Source: Oegoconia quadripuncta (taxonomy: Eukaryota > Arthropoda > Insecta > Lepidoptera > Autostichidae). From it: a stretch of DNA of 64,000 nt. Both the position numbers and the translations under genes were made by a program. The DNA lies in the NCBI GenBank assembly GCA_949316235.1, contig OX438747.1, forward strand, positions 3,906,501 through 3,970,500, given 5' to 3'. This document shows, in pieces, positions 20,634 to 30,900 of the stretch (positions within the stretch are counted from its first letter, which is position 1; every line of letters begins with the position of its first letter). Under the pieces are notes generated by a model. The model saw only the letters and a program-made list of their open reading frames with translations, searched no databases and was not told the DNA's origin.

Positions 20634-23537
20634 ATGTTTGAAAAAAATAATTATAAAAGGGTTGCCACACCCCAAAAAAGAAAAAAAAATGGTTTAAAAA
20701 TTCAAAAATGTATTAATCTGGTACACCAAAATATTCAGGGTATGAGTGGCAAAGAACTAGAGGTGGAGCTGTTCATGAGCTGCACTAACACTGATGTATT
20801 GTGTATAACGGAACACTGGTATAAGCAATGTGAGCTCATGTTCGGCTTCAAGGAGTACCAGATTGCAAGCTCGTTCAGCAGGAGGAAGGCAATACGAGGC
20901 GGTAGTCTCATTCTAATTCGTAATAATATTAAATTTAAAGAGCGCCTCGACATTGTAAACCTTTCTGTTGAGCGAACTATTGAAATAGCCTGTGTGGAAA
21001 TTGCGCGGCTTACTGTATTATGTGTATATAAACCCCCTTCTTCATCTTATGAATTATTTGAGAAAATCATGGATGAAATCCTGTGTAAAATTAGTAATTC
21101 AAATAAATACATTGTAATTTGCGGAGATTTTAATATAAACATATTAGAAGATAGCATTCAAACCAGAAGACTTAAATCTTTCTTCAGTTGCTATAATCTT
21201 GCTAATCTTTTTTCAGTGCCCACTAGAATAGCTTCTACATCAGCTACTTGCATTGATAACATTTTCTCGAATTTACAACCCAGTGATAAATCTATTTTAA
21301 ATAAATTAAGTTCAGATCACTGTGGTCAGTTAGCGATTTTTAACATAGCAATTAATAAAACGCTGAAAAGAGATATATCATACGTACCTGTAACTGAGTC
21401 ACTACTCGATCAATATAAGAGTAAAGTGACTGCGAAACTAGATTATCTACCGTACTGTGACGATCCTAATGTATTATATAAATCAGTATTTGACATTTTA
21501 AAAACTGAATGTAATAAAGTTTTCTTAACAAAATCTGTCAAAATCAACAATTCCCTCGTTTTTAGTGATTGGGCGACGGTGGGAATTCATAAAAGTAGGC
21601 AAAAGTTATATGAGCTTTATGATGAAAGGACATATAATAAGAGCGAAAGTTTTATTGAATATGTTAGGCAATACTCGAAAATATTCAAGCGAGCGTGTGC
21701 CACTGCAAAAGCAAATTTTATAAATAACAAAATAAAGAACAGCGCGGACATAGTAAAGACAACTTGGAAAGTTATAAATAGCGAAACTGGTAAATTTAAA
21801 ACTCGTAACCCTGATACGCGATTAAAAATTAATGATCGAATTCTAACTTCACAATTAGAAGTTGCAGAAGCTTTTGAAAAATTCTTTACTAATATTCCAA
21901 TATTAACTACAAAATCTCTGAATTCATGTCCCACACTCGCTGAATCGCTACTAAAACAAAATGTGGAGATTTGTGACTCCCATTTTAAATTTAATCATGT
22001 AAGTCCTATAGACATCATAAAAGCATTTCGATCTTTAGACAAGAAAAAAACTGCCGACCTTCATGGTTTATCAGTAAAAATTATTAGTGCCGTAATTGAT
22101 TGTGTTTCACCACACTTAGCTTATATCTTTAATAAATGTACTGATGATGGCATATTTCCTGATCTGATGAAGCACAGTAAAGTCATACCTTTATTTAAAG
22201 CCGGTAGTACATCAGACCCCTCTAATTTTAGACCTATTTCAATACTACCGACTCTCAGCAAAATCTATGAAAAAATTATATTAAATCAGATATCGACTTA
22301 TTTTTACAGTAACAATCTAATGTCATATAAACAATTCGGTTTTACTAGGGGCCGCTCGACAACCGATGCAGGTGTCGAGCTCTTACAATATATTTTTGAG
22401 GCTTGGGAAGATGCGCAGGATGCAATAGGAGTATTTTGCGACTTGTCCAAGGCCTTTGATTGCGTTCATCACGACACTTTAATCAGGAAATTACGTCATT
22501 ATGGTGTAACCGGCCGAGCTCTCGACCTTCTGAATTCTTATTTGAGTAACCGAGTTCAGAGGGTTGATATCAGTGGCAATACATCGTCAGGGTCGACAGT
22601 CTGTATGGGCGTCCCACAAGGCTCCATTCTCGGACCATTTTTGTTTTTGGTTTACATAAATGACTTGCCAAACCTTGTAAAGAATAAACATGAAATAGTA
22701 TTGTTTGCTGACGATACCTCTGTATTGTTTAAAGTAAATAGACTAAAATTAAATTATGACGACGTGAACAACGCTATTTCTCAAATAGTAGAATGGTTTA
22801 CGGCAAATAATTTGTTACTGAATGAAAAAAAAACTAAATGTGTTAAATTTGTACTGCCTAATGTCAGGGAGGTGCCCACAAATATAATGATAAAAAATGT
22901 CACTCTAGACCTTGTTGAGTCCACTGTATTTTTGGGCATTACTTTGGACGCCAAATTACAATGGGGTCCTCATATCCATAAATTGGCGAAGAAGCTCAGC
23001 TCTGCAGCGTATGCAGTCAAAAAAATTAGACAAATATCGGACGTAAATACTGCTAGATTAGTATATTTTAGTTATTTCCATAGCCTGATGTCTTACGGTA
23101 TCTTGCTGTGGGGAAATGCCGCGGATATAAATACAATCTTTGTTTTACAAAAACGAGCCGTTCGCGCAATTTATCAATTGAGACCTGCAGTGTCACTTAG
23201 AGATAGATTTAAAGAGTATAATATTCTAACCTTTTCGTCACAGTACATCTTTGAAAATCTAATATATGTAAAAAAAAATATAACATCATTTAGGAAAAAT
23301 AGTGATAAACATGATGTCAATACAAGAAATAAAGATAAACTTGCAGGTCACATAAGTCGCCTCCACAAAGTCAGTAATTCATTCAAAGGGTTATGTATAC
23401 GCTTTTTCAATAAAGTTCCTGTTGATATACAAAATCTTCCTTTCAATAAATTTAAAGATACTATAAAACAGAAACTTATTAAGAAAGCATATTATAAAAT
23501 ATCAGATTATTTAGAAGATAAACAATCATGGACATAA
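20634..23537 (+). CDS. LINE ORF2: endonuclease-reverse transcriptase
   Basis: An open frame of 967 codons starting at ATG 20634. The N-terminal third is an apurinic-type (EEP) endonuclease: VHQNIQGMSGKELEVE, ITEHWY, the catalytic block GDFNINIL, and SSDHCGQLAIF supplying the terminal Asp-His. The RT domain follows with PISILPTLSKIYEK, FCDLSKAFDCVHHDTL (metal-binding Asp), MGVPQGSILGPFLFLVYIND and LFADDTSVLF near residue 690. The C-terminal region contains YGILLWGN and ends SDYLEDKQSWT. No frameshift or stop interrupts it and all key catalytic residues are present. It would nick target DNA and prime cDNA synthesis there. It lies upstream of the host gene, in the same orientation. Confidence 0.95.
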   Translation: MFEKNNYKRVATPQKRKKNGLKIQKCINLVHQNIQGMSGKELEVELFMSCTNTDVLCITEHWYKQCELMFGFKEYQIASSFSRRKAIRGGSLILIRNNIKFKERLDIVNLSVERTIEIACVEIARLTVLCVYKPPSSSYELFEKIMDEILCKISNSNKYIVICGDFNINILEDSIQTRRLKSFFSCYNLANLFSVPTRIASTSATCIDNIFSNLQPSDKSILNKLSSDHCGQLAIFNIAINKTLKRDISYVPVTESLLDQYKSKVTAKLDYLPYCDDPNVLYKSVFDILKTECNKVFLTKSVKINNSLVFSDWATVGIHKSRQKLYELYDERTYNKSESFIEYVRQYSKIFKRACATAKANFINNKIKNSADIVKTTWKVINSETGKFKTRNPDTRLKINDRILTSQLEVAEAFEKFFTNIPILTTKSLNSCPTLAESLLKQNVEICDSHFKFNHVSPIDIIKAFRSLDKKKTADLHGLSVKIISAVIDCVSPHLAYIFNKCTDDGIFPDLMKHSKVIPLFKAGSTSDPSNFRPISILPTLSKIYEKIILNQISTYFYSNNLMSYKQFGFTRGRSTTDAGVELLQYIFEAWEDAQDAIGVFCDLSKAFDCVHHDTLIRKLRHYGVTGRALDLLNSYLSNRVQRVDISGNTSSGSTVCMGVPQGSILGPFLFLVYINDLPNLVKNKHEIVLFADDTSVLFKVNRLKLNYDDVNNAISQIVEWFTANNLLLNEKKTKCVKFVLPNVREVPTNIMIKNVTLDLVESTVFLGITLDAKLQWGPHIHKLAKKLSSAAYAVKKIRQISDVNTARLVYFSYFHSLMSYGILLWGNAADINTIFVLQKRAVRAIYQLRPAVSLRDRFKEYNILTFSSQYIFENLIYVKKNITSFRKNSDKHDVNTRNKDKLAGHISRLHKVSNSFKGLCIRFFNKVPVDIQNLPFNKFKDTIKQKLIKKAYYKISDYLEDKQSWT

Positions 23538-24069
23538 CCAGCCCGTTCGCATAACCAGGCTATTTCACAATTAATAATCAAATATTATAACATAAAATAA
23601 TAATTAATAATTTTGTAATATAAAAACCTTTTTTTAAAAAAAGCGACCTCTCGAGTTTCTTGCTTGTTCTTCTCAGGGGAAAATTGCCTTTTGAACAAGC
23701 AGTAGCTTTAAAAATGTAAAATCTGACTATTTTAAGTGTACCCTGTGTACCTACAAAATAAAGCATTTTTTGATTTTGATTTTGATTTTGATTATTTATA
23801 TCTAGATAATTCACTAATTATTAAATGTACAGTCAAGTGCATAGAAACTTGACCCCTTGCATTTAAAGTAATTTTCAATGTGAACAGATGGTCACGTTTC
23901 GTTGCAGTTGAGTGTACTTCTAAATATTTTATCCGCAGCTTGTGAAATTTTTCAACCGACCGATATTTTGCGCTTTACGTTAAAATTTCAATTTGGAATG
24001 ATATTAATTACGTTGGTTTACCTATTTACGTAAACCAACGTACGTACGTTACGTATTTACGTGAACCGT

Positions 24070-24168
24070 ATATTCATCACACAAACACATGCCCCTAGCG
24101 CGATTCGTACCCGCGACCTTTCGGTATAGTAGTAGAGTTTCTAACCACTACACCAAACTGATCGTCAA
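24070..24168 (-). mobile_element. SINE C head fragment
   Basis: Minus-strand head: attcatcacacaaacacatg, cccctagcgcgattcgtacc, taaccactacaccaaactga. Mutated B-box. Confidence 0.8.
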
Positions 24169-24428
24169 GTCATTAAAGGTAAAGACGTTATTTGCTATCG
24201 CAGCAAGTACAATAGTATTTTGGTTACAGGTGATAACATTCATACATACAGACGATGACGCCCTGAATACATTGACCTCATTTAGCTTCGCCGCAGCCAG
24301 ATAATAATAAATTGCAGTATTATACCCGTATAGTAAACTGTGCCCATATCTGACTAGTACTAATTATAAATGGGAAAGTTTGGATATTTGATTATTATTA
24401 ATACATAAATCGTTTTTTTTTTAATAAA
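24169..24428. other. Short unassigned stretch
   Basis: No gene recognised. Confidence 0.35.
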
Positions 24429-24676
24429 TGAATATCCTTAGATATACACACAGCGAGATCTAGTTCCACGGTAACGGTTGTGGATACCAGATGGTTGATA
24501 TACTACATAAATATATTTATTTTGTAAATAAATACTTATTATAAATGAAAACATCCATAACTCGGGTACACATGTCCGTATTCATCACACAAACATATGC
24601 CCCTAGCGGGATTTGAACCCGCAACCATTTGGTATAGTGGTCAGAGTTTTTAACCACTACACCAAACAGGTCGCCG
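24429..24676 (-). mobile_element. SINE C, near full length
   Basis: From gaatatccttagatatacac to ctacaccaaacaggtcg on the minus strand, with an internal deletion in the ctagttccac...ggttgtggatacc region. B-box ggatttgaacccgc (one mutation). Confidence 0.9.
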
Positions 24677-25347
24677 TATCGTACCGTTTGTAGTTTTACT
24701 TTACGCTCCTCAGCGAGCTCCTTTGGCACGGTAGTCTGGAAGATATTGCTACAAGCGATAAAACCGCCTTGCTACAAGCGATAAAGCACAGACCATTACT
24801 AAGTGCCCTAGAGTATAGAGACATCACTCGCAGAAATAGCTGATGATAGCATGCAACTTGATTTTTTTACATGTATTTACCTGTTCTCCTGTTGTGTGCA
24901 TGTGGGTGTATATGGGTATCGAGAATTTTTTATCGAATTCGACTGGTTCCTAGCGGAAAGTTGTTATTAATCAGGAGTTGAGTTACCAATAAACAGAAAG
25001 TACACGAATTAAATTTCACCCTGTATATATATTGGAAAGTCCCATAGTCGCCTTACACGCAAATTACATTTAATATTCAACTCCCAAATTATACTTATTC
25101 GACAATCTGTCATCACGTCAAATTGAACACGAAACAGGCCTTTTGTTCATGCTCAATTTCCCCCAAATTTTCCCGTATAAATGACCATTTCAACCACTTT
25201 TACTATTTCTTTATCGGGTGATATTTGAAACGGTACACTGGCGGCCGTGTGAAGACGGCCTAACCACCAGAGCGAAACATTGGTATAAATTCTTTCAACA
25301 AATTATACGGGGAGTGGTAGTGTAGTCGAATAATCTATACATTTTTG
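24677..25347. other. Mostly unassigned; repeat E scrap at 24722-24790
   Basis: tagtctggaagatattgcta, then caagcgataaaaccgcc twice, is the E-type signature. The rest is unassigned. Confidence 0.4.
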
Positions 25348-25679
25348 AACCGCCTCCGTGGCTCAGTGTAAACAACATTGGGTTTACGATCCGGAGGTCG
25401 CGGGTTCGATCCCCAGCGGGGTATATGTTTAAGTACTCGGTTTGGTTGGTGGTAGGGCATTTTAAATGTCCGCCTGGCTAGCTACCACCATCTTATCTAA
25501 ATCTGCCGCCAAGCAGCAATGTTAAAAGCATTGCTGTGTTCCGGTTGTCAGGGATAAGATAGCCAGTCCCCCAAATGTGTTGGGGTTTCCGGGTCAGTAC
25601 GCTTCCACCTTCGACCTCATCTTCACTTAACATCAGGTGTGATTGAGGTCAAGTACCAATCGGCCGCGCATAAAAAAAA
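25348..25679 (+). mobile_element. SINE A, full length
   Basis: Complete copy with head accgcctccgtggctcagtg, B-box gggttcgatccccag, body and A8 tail. Confidence 0.9.
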
Positions 25680-26836
25680 CAGCCAAAAAATGACAACGAT
25701 ACATGCTATCATTTGTTGATTTTTCCTAATTCTACTGGAAATTATTGCATTTATCTGTCACTTTGTATGTCACCCTACTGGCGCTTTAGAAAGGGAAAAC
25801 ATCTGTGGGAAATAAAGCGGCCTATATATATATATAAACTTACAGGATTTCTCTTTCTTCTTTTTTTTTAGTAAAAATGTGCAATTAATACAATTTTATA
25901 TTTTTGGGAGTTGGTAGAAGTAGATCAAGCGTCTTGGTCGTTTTGGTAGTCAACCTTTTTTGCAAATATTGTTGCAAAAATTTTTTTTTTTAGATTGACG
26001 AAGGTTAGCGATAAACAGCTGTTAGCGATAAGACCGTCTAATTTGTAGTTTCTATAAGATATTTAAATATACCTTCCGTATTTAAACAATAAAGCGTATT
26101 TGATTGATTGATTTAAGGTAAATTATATAAAAGAATCTACCTCAATAAATGTCTTTAAAATGCGTCTTAAGGAACATATTCAAGACTCTGTAGAATTACC
26201 TAATACAATAAGAATAAAAACAATAATGATTTAAAAAAAATACTAATAACAATAAAAAAATAGCTCATGATTTGGGTGCTACAGTAAACACACGTAGATA
26301 TCTAAATACAAACATATAAATTACTCAATTAAAAATACAAATAATTATATATACATACTTAAATAGTTTAAAATCTCAACTCTTTCTTTATTTCCACATA
26401 CAGGAAATAAAAACATATTAACAATATGTAACTACTAAATCCTATAACATTATCACTCAAAGGATGTACATACACACAAATACATGCCAACCCGCATACG
26501 TAATTTACCACTCACTATCTAATACCATATCCATGGAAGAAAAGTGTTGAAACATTTACCTACCCTCTCACTACATTTTTTATCTTACTGTTCAATTTAC
26601 TTTTGTTTTGTAATAAGTACTGCTTTGTGATTAGTTTAGCAACCCCTTCTGGGAATGTTGGTACAAAATACTTACTAAATGTTAAGTTGTGTTTCTCAAT
26701 TAAGTGAAAGTTGTGTAAATATTCTTTGAGACATAAAGTCTAAAACCTAAGGTATAAAGGCGTGTACAATGTCTCTGTCACAGATAAATTTAAATTAGCC
26801 ATTTCACATATGAAAAACATTCATAGCCATACATAT
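25680..26836. other. AT-rich stretch with repeat E scrap
   Basis: 26008-26110 has the E signature (gttagcgataagaccgtcta ... caataaagcgtatttgattg). The remainder is AT-rich, with no gene recognised. Confidence 0.4.
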
Positions 26837-26964
26837 ATGGCGGATATTTCCTACATTATTGGAAACTGCGTTAACTGTAGGGGAGGCTCCTCGGTCCTCA
26901 AAACAATCTAACCAACCCGATTTTAGTTAGCGCAGTTACCAATAATGTAGCAAATATCCGCCGT
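26837..26964. mobile_element. Palindromic MITE, 40-bp arms
   Basis: Arms 26837-26876 and 26925-26964 are inverse with 36 of 40 matches (ggcggatattt, ctacattattgg, aactgcg). The spacer is 48 bp and carries ggggaggctcctcgg. No coding capacity. Confidence 0.85.
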
Positions 26965-27404
26965 ACATGACGATCCGCCTAGGTATTTCAAGAAATGACT
27001 AATTTAACGATCTGCCTGCGACATCTCTCTAATGATGTATTAGCTTTACTTAGTCTGAACATTGGGTAGCCAAATTGTCCGTATATATCAAATTAAAGTA
27101 ATGCTTATCACTATTTTTCGGATAGAAGAATAAATGTTCTGGTAAATCACCTTCATATACGGTTTAGTACGATTTCTTTAGGTTCTCAAATGTCGGAGAT
27201 ATTGCAGACAAAAGAAACAGTCGAAGTGTTAACTTCCTTTAACGAGATCAAAAAGAAATTCACATTATATACAGTAACTGAGTATACAATACAATAATTG
27301 TAACGTCATTAAACTCAATGACAGTAAATACGTAATACAAGAATACATAAAAACATACTATAAAAGTGCCCTAGAACATATACGTTCACTTAGGTAGCAC
27401 ACAT
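26965..27404. other. Unassigned upstream flank
   Basis: AT-rich; no gene or known repeat recognised. Confidence 0.35.
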
Positions 27405-27590
27405 GCTCCGTCACTAGTTTGAGGCAGTGTGCTAGCGACGCTACCACATTGTATTGCCAGGCTTATGTAGATGCCAGCTTTCTGATCACCCGATACTTTG
27501 AAGATTCTGAGACGACGCATTTCAACCCTTTGTAGAGCCCAAAGGGCAGAAATTCGTAGTCGTAACCCAGGGTCTTGCGCCTCTCGAGGT
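27405..27590 (-). pseudogene. R2-superclade LINE C-terminal remnant
   Basis: On the minus strand, one frame reads YDYEFLPFG and, after a frame change, AGIYISLAIQCGSVASTLPQ before a stop. This parallels the end of the intact minus-strand ORF at 33073-35952 (HLFAPFG ... AGLYFGQRLSLAIQRGNAAS). Frameshifts and deletions make it dead. The match is short, so the assignment is moderate. It lies about 330 bp upstream of the host start codon. Confidence 0.5.
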
Positions 27591-27919
27591 TTTTGTTTAA
27601 AAACACTAAGTCTAGATTTTTTTATTAAACAAATTACTTATCTAACGACCCAGTTATTATCGAAGCCATAATTTAGCGTACTAGTTCCATATCCCCCCAC
27701 TACGGCCCTTCATCTCGTGACTACATGTATTTTTCCTACCTTAATTAATCACTGAAGATAATTTTATCTTATCTACGTCACTTTAACTGTATCTAGCAAG
27801 TTTATTATATTTAACGTAAAGCCTTTTCGCCGTAGACGTGAACCGATGTGCGCGTGACCGGGTTCGAGAAGTCCAGCCGTTCTAGTTCAAGACGTTCCAG
27901 AAGCAGCAGTGACGTCACG
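27591..27919 (+). promoter_or_regulatory. Putative promoter / 5' UTR of the host gene
   Basis: Only position supports this: the stretch is free of recognised transposons and lies before the signal-peptide exon. A TATA-like ttattatatttaacg occurs at 27801-27815. A perfect CRE-type palindrome tgacgtca sits at 27910-27917, three bases before the ATG. A tiny upstream ORF (ATG TGC GCG TGA) lies at 27846-27857, if transcription starts before it. The transcription start is unknown. Confidence 0.4.
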
Positions 27920-27995
27920 ATGGGTGGGCGGGAACTGTGCTTGTTCGTTCTGCTGGCCTTGCTGGGCTCGGCTATGGGGCAGGGTCCTGAGAAAC
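27920..27995 (+). CDS. Host gene exon 1: start codon and signal peptide
   Basis: ATG at 27920 in a good context (cacgATGG). It encodes MGGRE, the hydrophobic core LCLFVLLALLGSAMG, then QGPEK and the first base of the next codon. Cleavage is likely around SAMG/QG. The donor is aaac|gtaagt at 27996, a strong consensus, in phase 1. The composition is GC-rich compared with the flanks. The short exon coding a signal peptide is typical of secreted insect proteins. Confidence 0.85.
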
Positions 27996-30900
27996 GTAAG
28001 TGATGTTTTTTATTTAATATACCGTCAAAGGGTTTAATGCATTTTTATAATTGATTGTGTAATTCTAGCTCAATTTTGCTACCAAATTCAATTGAACAAT
28101 ATTGCACTAATGATGAGTTACGTCATTTCTTTTATAACTAATACCTACGTCACCCTTAGATAAATATTTAAATAAAATATTCTTTCTTTTGTAATGAGTG
28201 TGTCACCTCCCTTTCCCCGTGTACGTGGGTCTTAGTATAATGTATTGATTCGAAGCCTTAACGGGCAATTAATATACGTTTTCCCTCTCGAAAATTGCCA
28301 ACACCTCACGACTCTGCCAGGATTCGAACTTGGAATCTTCTAACTGCTTGCTAATATGCTATTAACTGTAACTGTAATTTGGAAAACGCCCAGGAGAAGA
28401 TATCATCCTTATTTAAATAAAACATTTGTGTTAAAAGCTATTTTTTTTTATGCACAACGAGTTAGCTCTTGACCTCAATCACACCTAATGTTAAGTGAAG
28501 ATGAGGCCGAAGGTGGAAGCGTACTGACCCGGAAACCCCATCTTATTTGGGGAACTGGCTATCTTACCTCTGACAACTTCTGAATTTATCTGTTTCAGAC
28601 TGTACCTATTTAATGATTTTAGTATAGATATCCTCATGGTTTATAAAATTTTTTAAGGTTTTAGCGAGACCGATATGAAGTCAAGCGTAACATATCCAGT
28701 TTATAAAATAGAATCCAGGTAGAGCGGTCTACGTTAAAGACGGTGAAAGGTCGGATTGTTTTGCTTCTTTTACGATACGTAGGTTGATACTTAAGTCTAG
28801 ATAATTAAGGAATGAAATGCCCTGCCGGTGGTCCATCTTCTAGTTTCCTATTATCCAACATAGAGTAACATTTGGAGTTCCAATAAGTTATCGCTAGATG
28901 TCGCTGTTCGTTTTTAAAACGTAATATAGATAATTTTCCACAATTGTATAACTTGTGATAATTATTAATTCAAAGCTGAGAAAGGCATTACTCTACCAGC
29001 ATTTCGTAGTGAAAAAAATACATCGAAAGCATAATACTGCTTCGAATCTCCTGCAGCAGCAATTGGCGGCTGTGCAGAAGATATAAAAAACTAGAGACAA
29101 TGCTTTAAGATACGTTATCCCCATTACTCGTTTCGCAGTCGCTTTCGCTATTAAATTAGATAGTACGGTTAAATAATCGGGCCGTTGTTTTCAATTGAAG
29201 GTAGTCTTGAAGCCAAGTCGGTGGCCTACAGAGACAGCTTGACTGTCAAGTACGGTAGCCAGTCTGACACAAATCGACTACCGATAATACTGTTCAGGTG
29301 GTAGAGCCGTCACTTCCATCCTACGCAGTGTAGTCATCGTCGATCTAAGCTTCGCTTGTAAACTGAGCCGTGGTGTGTCTTATTGCTGTAAAGTCGTCAC
29401 GTCAACACACTCTCACTGGAAGTCTACTAATTTTCGATGTCAACTAACATCTGGTCAATGATCATCTGAGTATGAGATCAAACACAGACGAGCGACTACA
29501 TCGCAACTCTAGCTCGCCATTAAAGTTATTTGTGACTGTATTCAAACGCGCGGTGTGTGATTTTTGTCTCGTTTTTAACTTTACCATCGCATTCGTGTTT
29601 ACGCCAAAAGTATCTATGAAAAAAATCGTTTTGCAAACTATCCGCTAGACGCGCTGCACATTTCTTCATACAAATCGTCACGTAAACGTGAACGAGGTAG
29701 TAAAGTTAAGTCGAATCAAAACACACACTCCGCCCTCTGATTGAATTTAACAGGGCACTCATGGTGCTAGGTTGGAAGACTGATCAAAAATCTAATATCT
29801 CTTGCGCCAACTGACGCAATTGCGATTGTATCCCAATCATAAATTACCTTTTACCAGTAAGAAGTTCAAAGAGTTTTAGTTTGATATCATTTCGATACCT
29901 CTTCTTCATCTTTAAATTATTATTAGTACTTGAGGTATCTGGCAATCGTAGAGCTGGCAGTTACCTTGGCCAACGCATCACTATTGCCATTGAACCATCC
30001 TGCCCCCTGGGTACCCTCCCCTGGGTGCATGATAGAGATCTTCAACACGTTTTCTACCTTACTTAGTTTTCGGGGCTGAATACGTGTTTTGGAGCCTTTG
30101 GTTTATAAATTTCCTTCGAATTTTTTATATTCTGAATTTTTGGTGTATGTTATATGTAAGCAGTTTAGTTTGTTTTATTAGTAAATAAATATGTTATTAG
30201 TGATATTTTTCCCTGAAAAGACAGAACTATGCATTCTTACTGGTACATCTTCTAGACCTTCCATCGATCAAGATATCTCAGGAGATGACTGAAGTTGGAG
30301 GTATAAATTAGCAATAGAAGAATATAAGAATATATGACGACCGATTGGTGTAGTGGATAGTGACCCTGTTAGCGAAACCAACGGTTGCGGGTTCGAATTG
30401 TATGATGAATTCCCGAGTCATGGATGTTTATATAAATATTTATGTATGTTTATCCGTTATCTAGTTTCCATAGGACAAGCTTTGCTTAGTTTGGGACTAG
30501 ACGATTGGTGTAAGTGCCCCAAATATTTATTTATTTTATTTATAACAATTTACGTACAATTTTTCATCGACAAAGAGACAGTTGACAACCTCCATCAATA
30601 TATAAAAAAACCTTGCAAACCAGACAGGATTCTGGGGTTTTGAAACCTCAACACGGCCGCTTGAGCCTGGCTTGTTGCAGCTGAACCTTAACAAAACGTT
30701 TATGTTTCCTCTAGCTAAATGCTTCGCCAGGACGTCGGCCATCATATGTCCCGTCGCCAAGTACCTAAGCTTTAGAAACATGGTCTAGCAACTTTTTGGT
30801 GTGCATGGTCTAATATCTGCACAGGACGCATGGTTACCCATCCACTTGTTTCCAGCCGTGTGCATATCGTGGCTCCATCTAGTCTGAGAGCGTCACTCAT

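Larger units (their letters stand above)
19949..23793 (+). mobile_element. CR1-like LINE, 5'-truncated in ORF1
   Basis: A 3.85-kb non-LTR retrotransposon. It begins inside ORF1, has a complete ORF2, a 3' UTR of about 250 bp and a (tttgatt)n-type microsatellite tail at 23770-23793. The edges come from comparison with the uninterrupted repeat G at 39690-40030. No target-site duplication longer than att is visible, which fits CR1-type insertion. 3' UTR relatives lie at 8980 and 47379. The clade (CR1, perhaps Daphne-like) is inferred from ORF2 motifs and the tail type. Confidence 0.9.
19852..24035. repeat. Repeat G, split by a CR1-like LINE
   Basis: The left part (19852-19948: cttacgacacactgggtatc, gaatctagcaatacattt) and right part (23794-24035: tatctagataatt, ttgcgctttacgttaaaatt) are both found, inverted and contiguous, at 39690-40030. 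The 3.8-kb LINE between them is therefore an insertion with both edges defined. Confidence 0.9.
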
